Assembly (NCBI GenBank): GCA_019828595.1
Contig: JAHQRK010000017.1
Coordinates: 1-64,000, forward strand
DNA length: 64,000 nucleotides
DNA from: Aphanomyces cochlioides
Taxonomy: Eukaryota > Oomycota > Saprolegniomycetes > Saprolegniales > Verrucalvaceae
Reading direction: 5' to 3'
Translations under genes and position numbers: made by a program
Shown: one piece after another, positions 53,066 to 63,530 of the stretch
How positions within the stretch are numbered: position 1 is the first letter of the stretch
Layout of the letters: every line of letters begins with the position of its first letter
Notes under the pieces: model-generated
Seen by the model: the letters and a program-made list of their open reading frames with translations, nothing else
The model's database searches: none
What the model was told of the DNA's origin: nothing

Positions 53066-55078
53066 ATGGTCAAGGTCACTGTTGTGTCGCTCGCTGGCGC
53101 TGCTGCCGCCGTCGCTGCCGGTTCGATCTCGGAATTGCCCGCCGACATGCTCAAAGTCATGGACGAGACGGTCGACCCTTGCACGGATTTCTTCAAGTAT
53201 TCGTGCGGCACTTGGTTCAAGAACGCCGTGATTCCCCCCACGAAGAGCCGAGCCGTGTACATGGACGACATTGTGATAGCCGAAGCCGAACGCATCGTGA
53301 ATGAATTGATCACGTCCAACAAGCCCAAGATTGGCGAGTTTTACCAGTCGTGCATGGACACGGCGACGATCAACAAGCTTGGTTTGACTCCCCTCGACAA
53401 GGAATTGACCATGATCCGCACTGCCAACTCGTCCGATGCGATCTTGCAAGCCGCTGCCAAGTTGAGCAGCCGTGGCGTCCACATCTTTGTTGAATCGTAC
53501 GTCGATGCTAGCGTCAACCAAGCGTCCCAGTTCGCGTTGTACGCTGGCCAAACAAACTTGCCCCTGGATCAATCTTACTACACGGATGCTGACAAGTGGG
53601 CCAAGATCCAACCTGCTTACCGCGAGTACATCGCGACGCTCTTGAAACTTGCTGGCAAGTCGGAAGACGAAGCCAAGGCTGCTGTCGATGAGATCATCGC
53701 GTTCGAAGCCAAATACGCCGACGTCCAATTGACCAAGGTTGCTCGCAAGGAAGCACTTTTAGCGTACTACAACCCGATGTCGTTTGCCCAAGCGAATGCC
53801 AAGTACCCATTGACCATCGGTTTGCAATTGCAAGCCAACGGATTCAACGTCCGTCAAGGTTGCTCGACCGACGAGATCATTCTCCAAGACTTGGACTTCT
53901 TCAAGCGTGTCGAGTCGTTAGCCAAGACAACGTCGGTCAAGACTCTCCAAGCCGTGTCGGAGTACCGATTGCTCCACGCCTTTGCTGCCGACTTGTCAGC
54001 GGACTTTGCCACGGCCTCGTGGAACCTCTTTGGGAAAACTTTGGCCGGCCAAAAGGAACAACCTTCGCGGGAACGCAAGTGCCGCGACTCGCTTGATTCG
54101 ACGCTTGGTGAATTGGTCGGCAAGTACTACGTCGACCAAGTGTGGCCCACGGCGTCGGCCGACCGCGCGGATGCCATGGTCATCGCGTTGGAAGCTGCGT
54201 TCAAGGCTGGTCTCGATACCTCCGACTGGCTCGACGACGAAACCCGCAAGAACGCCAAGCTCAAGCTCTCCAAGTTCTTGCACCTCTTGGGTGGCCCCAA
54301 GAACCCGCAAACATACCCTGACATTACGTTTGACAAGGCAAAATTTGTCGACAACCGCCTCCAAGTCATTGCGACGGACGTCAAGACCAACCTCGCCCGG
54401 TACAACCAGCCCTTGGACAAGCAATTGTGGGCTATGGGCGCTCAAGAAGTGAACGCCTACTACAGTCCGACGGAAAACAAGATCGTCTTCCCCGCGGCGC
54501 AATTGCAATCGCCCTACTTTGACGCGTCCTTTGACGCTGCTCGCAACTTTGGCGCAATTGGCGCTGTCATCGGCCACGAAATCACACACGGTTTTGATGA
54601 CGAAGGTCGCAACTTCGACGGTGATGGCAACATGAATCCATGGTGGACGGATGAAACCAGTGCCAAGTTTGTCAACAAGTCGCAATGCATCGTGGATCAA
54701 TACGGCAGCATGAAGGTCGTGAGTGACTTCACGGGTGAAGTCCTTGGCCAAGTCGACGGCAAGCTCACACTTGGTGAAACAATTGCCGACAACGGCGGAC
54801 TCAAATCGGCGTTCCGAGCGTACAAGGAATACATCAAGACGTCGCCGTCCGACTACACGACTGAAACGGGTGAAAAGATGTTTTTCATCTCGTTTGCCCA
54901 CAGTTGGTGCTACAAGCAAACGGATGAATCGCTCCGCGCGGCGATGCTCGACGTCCATCCACCACCAAAGTACCGCATCGTCGGCGCTGTCCAGAACAAC
55001 GACGACTTTGCACGTGTGTTCAAGTGCCCTGCCAACACGGCGATGAACCCAGCCAAGAAGTGCTACCTCTGGGAATAA
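53066..55078 (+). CDS. Secreted M13 (neprilysin-type) zinc metallopeptidase
   Basis: Intact, intronless 670-residue M13 peptidase. The signal sequence spans about residues 1-20 (MVKVTVVSLAGAAAAVAAG). The N-terminal domain carries DPCTDFFKYSCGTWF. Catalytic-domain landmarks are NAYY (463-466), HEITH zinc motif (504-508), ETIAD (571-575, third zinc ligand and aspartate) and the terminal CYLWE (CxxW). Length is close to the ectodomain length of neprilysin-family enzymes, without the type II anchor, so a secreted soluble enzyme is inferred. It is closely related to the gene at 46105-48123 but on the opposite strand. From 53958 to its stop it is nearly base-for-base the same as the neighbouring pseudogene, indicating recent conversion or duplication. 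The ATG at 53066 is chosen because it begins the signal peptide and follows the initiator-like word. Likely substrates are host or environmental peptides, which is inference from the family. Confidence 0.94.
   Translation: MVKVTVVSLAGAAAAVAAGSISELPADMLKVMDETVDPCTDFFKYSCGTWFKNAVIPPTKSRAVYMDDIVIAEAERIVNELITSNKPKIGEFYQSCMDTATINKLGLTPLDKELTMIRTANSSDAILQAAAKLSSRGVHIFVESYVDASVNQASQFALYAGQTNLPLDQSYYTDADKWAKIQPAYREYIATLLKLAGKSEDEAKAAVDEIIAFEAKYADVQLTKVARKEALLAYYNPMSFAQANAKYPLTIGLQLQANGFNVRQGCSTDEIILQDLDFFKRVESLAKTTSVKTLQAVSEYRLLHAFAADLSADFATASWNLFGKTLAGQKEQPSRERKCRDSLDSTLGELVGKYYVDQVWPTASADRADAMVIALEAAFKAGLDTSDWLDDETRKNAKLKLSKFLHLLGGPKNPQTYPDITFDKAKFVDNRLQVIATDVKTNLARYNQPLDKQLWAMGAQEVNAYYSPTENKIVFPAAQLQSPYFDASFDAARNFGAIGAVIGHEITHGFDDEGRNFDGDGNMNPWWTDETSAKFVNKSQCIVDQYGSMKVVSDFTGEVLGQVDGKLTLGETIADNGGLKSAFRAYKEYIKTSPSDYTTETGEKMFFISFAHSWCYKQTDESLRAAMLDVHPPPKYRIVGAVQNNDDFARVFKCPANTAMNPAKKCYLWE
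53958..55078 (+). repeat. 1.12-kb inverted duplicate shared with the M13 pseudogene
   Basis: This segment matches the reverse complement of 48698-49818, with only one silent difference noticed (48722). Reading frames on both strands within it translate identically in the two copies. Identity begins abruptly inside the coding region (at cggagtaccg) and ends at the stop codon, after which the 3' flanks differ. Such a tract is typical of gene conversion between inverted paralogues. Confidence 0.9.
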
Positions 55079-56034
55079 ACCACCGTCAACACACGTGTCC
55101 TATTCTATGTCCCGCTCATGGTTTCATGCTTGTAGCAAACGGGGAATGCCCGTGAGATTCAGTTGACGGGGCGGGGGGGGGGGGGTCGATGGGGAAAAGA
55201 AGGGGCTGCTATGACTTGGTGATACTTCTTCGCCACTCGAGTCTCTCACTGAACCCCCCTGCGCAAAAGGCGTGATCTGTTGCCAGTCCTAATGGTAATA
55301 ACGTCGTTGTTGGTCTTCAGGTGGAGAGGTGGAAGGCCAACTCGGTAGCTTCGAGCAGCGTTTCTGTCCTTGGGACATCCATGACGCCAGTGTCGATGTT
55401 ACACACCTCACGGCGACGCTGGGGACACCACAGGATCAGCTAAAGTGAACACGATGAAATGTTTGCACAACCGCACGACACTGTGAGTCACACCATGCTT
55501 GCTTGTACGTGATCTCTTTGTACTTCAGGCTTGTAGACGTGCTGACATTGACGTTCTCCCTAAGGGGATGATACAGCAAACCGCTGCTTGGAAGTACAGA
55601 ATGAGCGGAAAGTAAACTCGATGAGTTCACTTGATCTCCCCCCTATCTATCGTCCAAGGAACAATCGCGGGCGCGTCCAAGAGGTGAACAAGATAAGGGG
55701 GGAAGTCAAAACAGGGACTTCTTTCACCCCTCTTGTCGAGTATGTCACTACCAGGTAGTTTGTTGGAAAGCCTGGGAGTGATCCACACGGTGTCATGTTT
55801 CTCTGCGGGGGACTCTACGACGTGGTTTATTTTGAAGAGGAACTCAGAGGGCGTGGGGACCTGAAGCCCCACACTTGGGCGAGTGTATGGGGCTATCAAG
55901 ACAGTGGGAAGATTTCACCGCACGGGGGGAAGGCGTCGGTGCCCCCCCTGACCCTCCAAAGTGGGGGGATCGGCAGCAAATTGCAGCAGTCATGGCGAAG
56001 CGAGTCTAAATAAGTATATTATTCTGTACAAAAA
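55079..56034. other. Intergenic stretch with G/C homopolymer runs
   Basis: No gene recognised. It contains a 13-base G run (55173-55185), many shorter runs of 5-7 G or C between about 55630 and 55980, and a diverged minus-strand copy of the dispersed motif (55445-55472). Small ORFs across 55436-56013 are probably fortuitous. Confidence 0.6.
55445..55472 (-). repeat. Dispersed motif copy downstream of the plus-strand M13 gene
   Basis: On the minus strand it reads ggttgtgcaaacatttcatc followed by gtgttcac. It is about 370 bases beyond the M13 stop and antisense to the gene, as for the other M13 copies. Confidence 0.6.
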
Positions 56035-57805
56035 CTATGGCAAGCTATCGAGGACTTCACGCAGTTCCATGCGAAAATCAAACATGCGCTGGGTGAAGAA
56101 TTGCATCTGGCTCAAATACCGCTGCTGGCCTTCTTTCGCGCGAGCTTCTCGCTCGAACGGCGTCATGTGCAGCATTTGATCGACCGAGCGGCAGATTGCT
56201 TCAGGCGTGACAACCCATTCCATGCCACTCGCGACGCGCCAGTTGCGCACGACTTTGTAGTGTCGTCCCATGATTTGGCCCATGCTCCAAAAGTCTTTGT
56301 TCCAAATCGAGGGTTTGTACAGCTCGGCGTCAATGAGCACGCCCGACTCGCGGTCAACGAATTCGTTCATTGGAAAGCCGTCCGTCGTCGCGACGAGTGC
56401 GCCGGCAGCTCTGGCTTGGTTGATATAATGGCCAAACCTACAAAACTACAGTCACAACTCTGAAATTGCAGCACCAAACTCGTACCCTTCCATCGAACTC
56501 GGGCAGAGAATGACCGACGCTTCGGCTAGAATTTTGCCAAAGTCAATCGGACCAACTTCTTCGCCGTAGTGGTAGTCGATGTTGGCAGGTGGCGCTTTCG
56601 AGCCAAAGAGCGAGTCATAGTGTGCTTTGGACTTGGTGTCTTTGGCATAGATGGATAATTTCGGAAAGTCCGGTCGGGATTTCCAGCAGTCCATGATAGC
56701 TTTGGTGTTTTTGTGCACGCTGCGGCCATTCACGTGGAGAAACGAAAAGGACGCAAAGTTTTTCGGCTTGATCGGGCCAAACGAGGCATTGTGACGCGCC
56801 AAGAGGCGAGCTAGCAGCGTCGGATCGGACGATGTGTGCTGTGTGTAGATGATTTTCGTGCCTCGAGGATTCCCCTGTTGTGCATACCTACATCAACCAG
56901 TCAATGTTACAGTCCTGATGAAAAGGTTAAAGCGTACCAGGAATTAATTCGATGGAAGGCATCTTGTGTCTTGGCAAAGATATAATCGACACGGCGGTAA
57001 TGGTCAGCTTGGAGCTCGTACATTTCAACATTGGGCATGAGGATGATTTTTTTCTGTTTTGGGAAGTCAGCGCGATGCGGTAGATCGTTCCAGTAGTGGT
57101 TCATGAACAGAAGTGTGGATTTCGGACACAAGTCAAAGTACGTGACGAGTTTGCCTACACAGTGCATCACTAAGCTATAGATTCAAGGGATGTACCTTGT
57201 TTTCGGAATCGCATGTCAAAGACCCACGCTGGTAAGGCGCGAGCGCGGAGATATTTCACGTACGCCATACCGTCTTCGCAATATCCATGGTCTCGAATCG
57301 ACGACGGCAGGAAAATATCCACGTCAGGGCATTCCGAGAGATATTGAATGAGGAGTGATTCCGGCATATCCTGCGTCAACACAAGCGATCGATCGACGCG
57401 GGAGCTGTTGTATGACCACGAGATGACGGATTCTTTTTCTTGGATGCACACGTCGTTGAGGTAATTGAGATGGAGAAGATCCGGGTCGGGATTGAACGAG
57501 TCGTCAAACGCTGTGTCACGGCCATTTGGCATACCCGGGGCTTCAACGACCGATCCACCGGTCGAATTTGGGGTCGTCGCGATCCATAAATACCCCGACG
57601 CGAGTCCATCAAGGAGTAAGTAGAGCGTGACCAACGCCAAGACCATCTTGACATGCTTTTTCCACCGCAGCGTCTCATACGCCGCGTAGTAAAAAGCCTT
57701 GGGGTTCTCCTTGCAGTCTTGGTAATGGTAGACTAACATCGTGACGTCGCCACTCCCCGTCCGCGGTCGAAATCGACGATTGCGCCAACTGAATGCCGTT
57801 TCCAT
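56035..57805 (-). CDS. Type II membrane glycosyltransferase (GT-B, family GT4-like), four exons
   Basis: Exons inferred on the minus strand: 57805-57196, 57154-56938, 56887-56486 and 56437-56035. The three introns are 41, 50 and 48 nt, all starting GTAC and ending TAG. Spliced length is 1632 nt, exactly 544 codons including the stop, and the joins restore continuous protein (e.g. SMEG joined to FGHYINQARAAGALVATTD). The product is 543 residues with a basic cytosolic tail (WRNRRFRPR), one membrane span at about 53-75, a lumenal stem with N-glycosylation sites, and a C-terminal glycosyltransferase domain. That domain contains FLHVNGRSVHKN and the donor-site-like segment CPSSMEGFGHYINQARAAG (about 403-421), typical of group 1/GT4 enzymes. 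A Golgi or ER sugar transferase is inferred; donor and acceptor are unknown. Confidence 0.82.
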
Positions 57806-58700
57806 CCACGTTGGCCGAACCCGAGGTGGTGGCGAACGTTAAACTGTAGATCAATATTGACCTTAACGACGTTTTAAACTTTAACGTTAGGGCACTGTGC
57901 TGTATCCAGTCGTCAGTTCAGTTTGACTTACTCTAATATATTATATATTGTATTAATAGATATTGCAGTTTATATTAATTTTGACAATTATTCTTTGATC
58001 CGAGAATGCACAGCTCTCTATCATGGGGTCTGGCGGGGTTGCTTTCGTTGCAGTGAGCATAGCATAAGACAGCAATCGTGGCTACAGTTGAAAGGACTCT
58101 GATTGTATTGGAGAGGGAAATAGTATAAACCTCGTTGGGGTTTATTACAGGGGATTTGCACTGACCATGAATGCTGTGGTGAGCGATACTCGAGAGCTGT
58201 GTCCGACAACGAGGCACGAATTCTTCATTGCTCCTGCATTCTTCCGACTACCGAGCTGCCATCATACACCAAGTCTTTATACATTTCATCCATGATCCAC
58301 TACAGTGGAGAAGAACGAACGGCGCACGAATTGTACTGAATTCATATCATCACTTGACCACGGTTAGTCCCATACCAATGAAGTCGAGCTTGGACTCAAC
58401 TCAGTCGTCTCGCCTCCAATCAACGTTGGAATCCAATGGCGGAAAACAGCAACTAAGTAGATCCATCTTGGGATTCAAATGTTGCGTTCCACATCTCCTT
58501 TCGTCTCCAACTATACTCTAAGAATAAATATTCTATATCCTCTTATACTTAATACGGTGATGGATAATCGCATCTCCCTATGACGACCATAAAAGACTTC
58601 AAGTCTCGTTTTCTTATCCTCATTCCCGTCGAATAAAAACGCTGTAACACATGCACTCTCCACAGACATGTGTCACGTCGAGCAGAGTCCAACGGCATAT
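57806..58700. other. AT-rich intergenic stretch upstream of the glycosyltransferase gene
   Basis: Holds the presumed promoter of the minus-strand glycosyltransferase. A TTAACG-rich patch lies at about 57841-57892 and an AT-only patch (atatattatatattg) at about 57938-57952. No clear TCATTTT initiator was found near the ATG. No gene recognised. Confidence 0.5.
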
Positions 58701-61700
58701 TTTTCAACTCAATTTTTCATCCTTCCGTCTGTGTCGTCGTCACATTTCAGTCGCAGCTTGCGTGCCCCTGACGAGATGCCCTTAGTCCTTGTGGAATTCT
58801 TAAAGTCTTTGTAGAAGTAAAAATGTTCCGACGCTGAAAATAGAATGGTTGCGAGTTTCGTTTTGGCGGGTTGGCGCCATGTTGTGGCGGTTTTGGTCGT
58901 ACGGCCGAGGACAAAGAGATCCAAGGAGTCTACGATCCCCTGCGTCGTCGACTCGCCGTGTTTTTAGGGAGAGAGTGAGAAAAACGACGATGTGCTCATA
59001 TACCACGGAAGAGGCGACTTGATATTGTTGAGGATGCCTTATGTCTCTCACGAAGGGAATAAAATTATGGAGGTAATGCGGTATTTGTAGTGTGTAAATC
59101 GAGCTCAGCTAGATGACGGGATGGATGGGAAACGTTCATTGACATGCTTTTTCCAAGTTTGCAATGGTGTTGAGATTTGGAAGAATTATCTCTAGACGTC
59201 ATGAATTGTTGCGTGGATTGGAGAAGCCCGGGGGAGAATCCCCCCCCCCAGGATTTGGCTCCAGGAACGAGCACGTCGAATGTTCGAATGAGAGTCTAGA
59301 ATCGGCTGCAAGATGTACACAAGTGTCTAATATGCGTTAGATTTGTGGCTTGTTGGTTTTGCATCTTGAAATGCCCTTGTAATGGTGGCTACACACTACA
59401 AGTATGAGACAACGGAGGAGTTGTAATTTTTGATGCCATATCCAAACACCAGCACCTAGACCAAACCGATTCGTTCTCACGACCTTTCTAGTCTTTAGAA
59501 AGGACAAAGATTCGAATCATCCATGCACTTTCATGCCAGCAACAAATGGCCAAGAGATGGAGCTCATATTTGTCGTCGTGGAAAAATATAAATTTGGACA
59601 GGTTTTCTTCATGAGAGTCTGTTTTTATAGTGGCATCTGGCATGTGTTGAGCGAAGGTTTTCTGCACATCTGTAGATTCAAGCTCTAGATTTTCGTCTCT
59701 CAAGATGGAGCGTCTTGGCAAGCTAGTCATTCTTACACGAGCTCAAAATAGACACACGGGACAAATGGCTCTCTTGGCGACGGTAACGTTAATATTGGCG
59801 TTTCAACAGAACGAACGGCCCATTGCGGGCGTCTTTTAGTCACCCATGTTGCGTACATGCACGAATCTAATCAAGGTGAGAAATGTGCAATGACTTATAC
59901 TTAATATAACGTTAACGTTTATCCACGTTAAAGTTTTATTCTGTTTGCAAAAACCCTAAATAAAAATATGGTACAAGCTCCGTCGTTGACTAGTCCATGA
60001 CATTGCTCTCTAGCTTGCTTTATTACCATTCAACGTGTGAATGGCTATCAACGATGGTTGCGCAATGGCAGACTCTATTACCATTCTCCCCCGATCCCCC
60101 CCCACGTGTTTCCCTTACCGAAGGGGCGACACGACCAAACTCGCCGTGTTAATAGCGTCGCAGTAGGCGTCGCCAAGTAGCACTGGGGATATATTGATAA
60201 ATCTAAAATTGCGCAACGTCCCCCCTACCAACTAGGTTGTCCCCTCTTCTGGGGGTGCTGGGGGGGGACTTGGCTTTCACGTGCGTCACACTGCATGATC
60301 CTGCAACCGCAGGGTACATATCCAAGCACCTCGGAGCACTTTATATTAAGCAAAAGTCAGAGATTCAACTATTTCCTGATACAATAGCCGTGGTCATCAC
60401 TGCCAACCACGGAGGCGTACATTGTGTACCTCAATCATGATGACGACAGTAAAACCAAAGTAAATGGGAAAGGGACTATGGGCACAGCGCCGCTCTTTAA
60501 GGTAAGCTCACGATTTTATTCTAACTGCAAAAGGGGATAGATCGTCGAGTGAGACCTCTCAAGTCCATAATACGAAGAGGGGTGTTACGAGTTTACCTTA
60601 AACTAGAATAACGCCAAGTAATGTGTTTCCCGCATGGAGCAGATGGATGGGACACGTCGAGAAAGTCAAATTTTTCAAAGTTTGAAAAGGTTGAAGGGGC
60701 GAGGAGTACTGGCTGCGTCTTGCAAACGTTTGTGTACTGACTGCACACATTCGTCAACAGCTTCAAGAAAAGAGAACGCCCGACTGTGGCCACCACGTTC
60801 AATTGCCGCGTTGGACATCCGAGTGAATTTGCATTCAAGTCGCTCGATGCTGTACGATGAGGCATATAAACAACCGACGGGAGGAGTTTCCGTCGCCTCT
60901 TTCGATATGTTTTATTCGAGTACCTACTGTACGCTGTCGAGTGCACCCAAGGGGAAGATGCATCGCAGAACCGATAGACGTTCTCGTTGCTTTGTCCGTC
61001 CAAAGCCCCTCCTTCCCCTCGACTTCTGCGAAGAAACAAAGAATTTGGCATCAAGCTGCCGACGAGTATGTTGCTGGGGCCAGAGCGACACCAGTGGTGG
61101 CTCTGCTTGATACCGAATCAATTCGAAGACTGCATTGGACTATTCTTGTCCATCTGCAGCGTACGATGTATTCAGGGTGAATCCCCGAGACCGGTAGTTG
61201 TCGTGATGTTTCAATTCTTTCCAGGCATGGAGGAATTCCAATTGCTTGGGGGGACACTCGCAATTCAACCCCACGATCAACTCGACTGTGTTTAATGTAT
61301 ACCAGGCAAGGGGGGGGCGATTGAGTCCTCGATTCTCTCCGGTATGTGCTCTTTAAAATGGTTGGACAGGGGGCGACGGGGGGAGGCTGCCTCTGCTCCT
61401 TTCCGGGGTGAATCGGATTTTCAGGCGGCGTGGAACACTCTGTTCGACAGCAAAGAGCAAGGAAGGGCACGTCTATTCCATATGTTGCTTGGGAACGTCA
61501 CGCCAGTATGTCGCGAGACAGACGGGCGGTTGCTTCGGCGTTGCTTCGACTCATTCGGCAAATGGAGTACGACGTCGACAGATAGCAACCTGGAACGTAG
61601 TAGTCCCCCAAGTCGCAGCCAGCTCTTCGCACTGACTGTTCGCTCGCTCTGTTGGCGTAGACAGTACCGGTACTTGACGTCACGTCAGGCAAGTTTTGCA

Positions 61701-63510
61701 ATGTTCAGCGAGGAGTCCAGCGTAGGAACTCGGCATCTATCTCGTATTTCAGTGTGCAAAAGTGTGAAATATCGTGGAGCAGAGGCATGGAGAACAAGCT
61801 GTCAGCACATCCCGAAACTGTCTACAAGGCCCAGTCTGTCACAGACTCTGTGGAGAATGAAATGCGGCGGCGGATCTCGTCTTTTCATACACTTCATATA
61901 GCACATTACGTAATGAAATACCCCACAGAGACTGTCTACAACATGGACTTGTCGTCACCGAGTTGGCGGCGTCTCTCTGTCGTTGCCACAAGCTCGTTAT
62001 CACCTCTGTCGACAGCAGCCACAAGCAATGTTGTGGCATGTTGTCGCTCCAACTTGTTGAATCTACTAGAAGTAGACGTTATATACACTCCAACATTGCG
62101 AGATTCACTGACGTGGAAGATCGCAGCGACTCGTCTACTCTACGTAGTCTTCAGTCGTCTCTCTCGGCAAACCTCAGCAACAAACTACACCAGACGTGAT
62201 GCCAGGGATACACGCCAGTCCTCTCACTCCGTGGGGCGCGAGGAAGACTCCGTGACAGTCTCGCCCAAAGACAGTTCATGAATTCCATCGAGACACGCGC
62301 TCCAGACGTGGAGAAGAGCTCGAAGCAGCCGCCACGGCCATGAAACTCCAGATGCAATACTTCAAGCTAGCTCGCGTTGTATCTCTGCAGGATATATCTC
62401 GCCCTCTCGACGAATGCCGTGCGTTTGGACGGTTCGTTCGTCGCTCGTCCTCACTTTGAGGTAGAGGCAGGACTACTATCCAACTCATATCGTGCTTCAT
62501 ATCCAAAGAACGTCGCTTCCTGTCCACCGCCAGCATTTTCGAAAGGATCTTGCGTCGCTTTTCCTCACGTTGGTCGCTTTCGACACACCAGACGCGCTAG
62601 CTCCAACTTCTCTTGCGTGGATGATTGCTAGCAAGAGTGAAAAGACCTCCAGATTTGAAGCAAGTCAACTCAGATGTACAGTACAGTGCAATGATCGAAA
62701 ATACAGTACAATACATCACCCTTGGATCATCTGGTCCATTGACCAAGCAATCCCATCTCACGCGCGACACTGCTAGTGCTGCTGCTGCGCTCTTTATCAA
62801 GCTGTCTATCTCTTCCAATGTGGTTGCTACAGTAGTCAGGACGAGACGCCTTGTAGAAACTTTTATTCCATCTCCGTCGGCCGACTTTGCACTTGTGTAT
62901 TTTTTACATCAATATGAGTTAGTTAATGATCCTTCTCAGGATCACAAACGAGACGTCTCGAATGGTATCTCGTCGACTTGAATCCTCTCTTTGTCTCCTT
63001 TTCAAGCTCGCCAAGCTAGCCATGCGTCTTCCCTTGCAATCCTTTTTGTCGTCGAGGTGGCCACGCCCAGAGAGTGCGCTCGAAACACCGAAATTGCCGT
63101 CGTCGACTTGTCAATTCGAGTGGTCCTATATTACGTGACTGGGCTACTCTTCCACTCGACATTGCACAGACACGAACGCAGTTTAAGAGTCGAGAATGGG
63201 AAAATCCAAGCATGTCGACGCCATCGGTGAAAGTGCAAACTCGACGTGGTTTCTACTGTAAAATTCGAAAATGTCGACCTTTTTCAATGCAATGTGGCTA
63301 TTTATAGAGACGAAAAATCGAACAATTCGAATTTTTGCAATGAAATCGCCATGTGAAATATGCGCATTCGACACTTGACATATCTCGGACTGAATCCATG
63401 CTACCAGTGGCACGACGACGACATCTTGTCGTGTGGGAGGACCACAGGATGGGCCTGGATTTTGCGAAGAGGCGGTCCATCCTTTCGTACTTGACGTCGA
63501 TATGAACTCG
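58701..63510. other. Gene-poor region without recognisable genes
   Basis: About 4.8 kb in which many ORFs of 60-185 codons overlap on both strands and none shows a known motif. C/G runs occur at 59240-59249 (10 C), about 60085-60098 and about 60241-60268. TTAACG words recur (59782, about 59910-59935). The longest ORFs (61344-61901 and 61754-62281, plus) overlap each other in different frames and have no family resemblance. They could be remnants of decayed mobile elements or genes, but no diagnostic motif was found. No tRNA or rRNA recognised. Confidence 0.5.
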
Positions 63511-63525
63511 GCCATTTTTCAAATC
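63511..63525 (+). promoter_or_regulatory. Initiator-like element of the GH5 gene
   Basis: The sequence gccatttttcaaatc ends 5 bases before the ATG. It resembles the oomycete initiator plus flanking region (CATTTTTCAAAT) and the leaders of the M13 genes. Confidence 0.4.
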
Positions 63526-63530
63526 GTCCC

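Noticed and set aside
61344..62281. Overlapping 185- and 175-codon plus-strand ORFs
   Set aside because: They overlap in different frames with no recognisable motifs. They may be relics of a mobile element, but nothing diagnostic (integrase, reverse transcriptase, transposase) was found.
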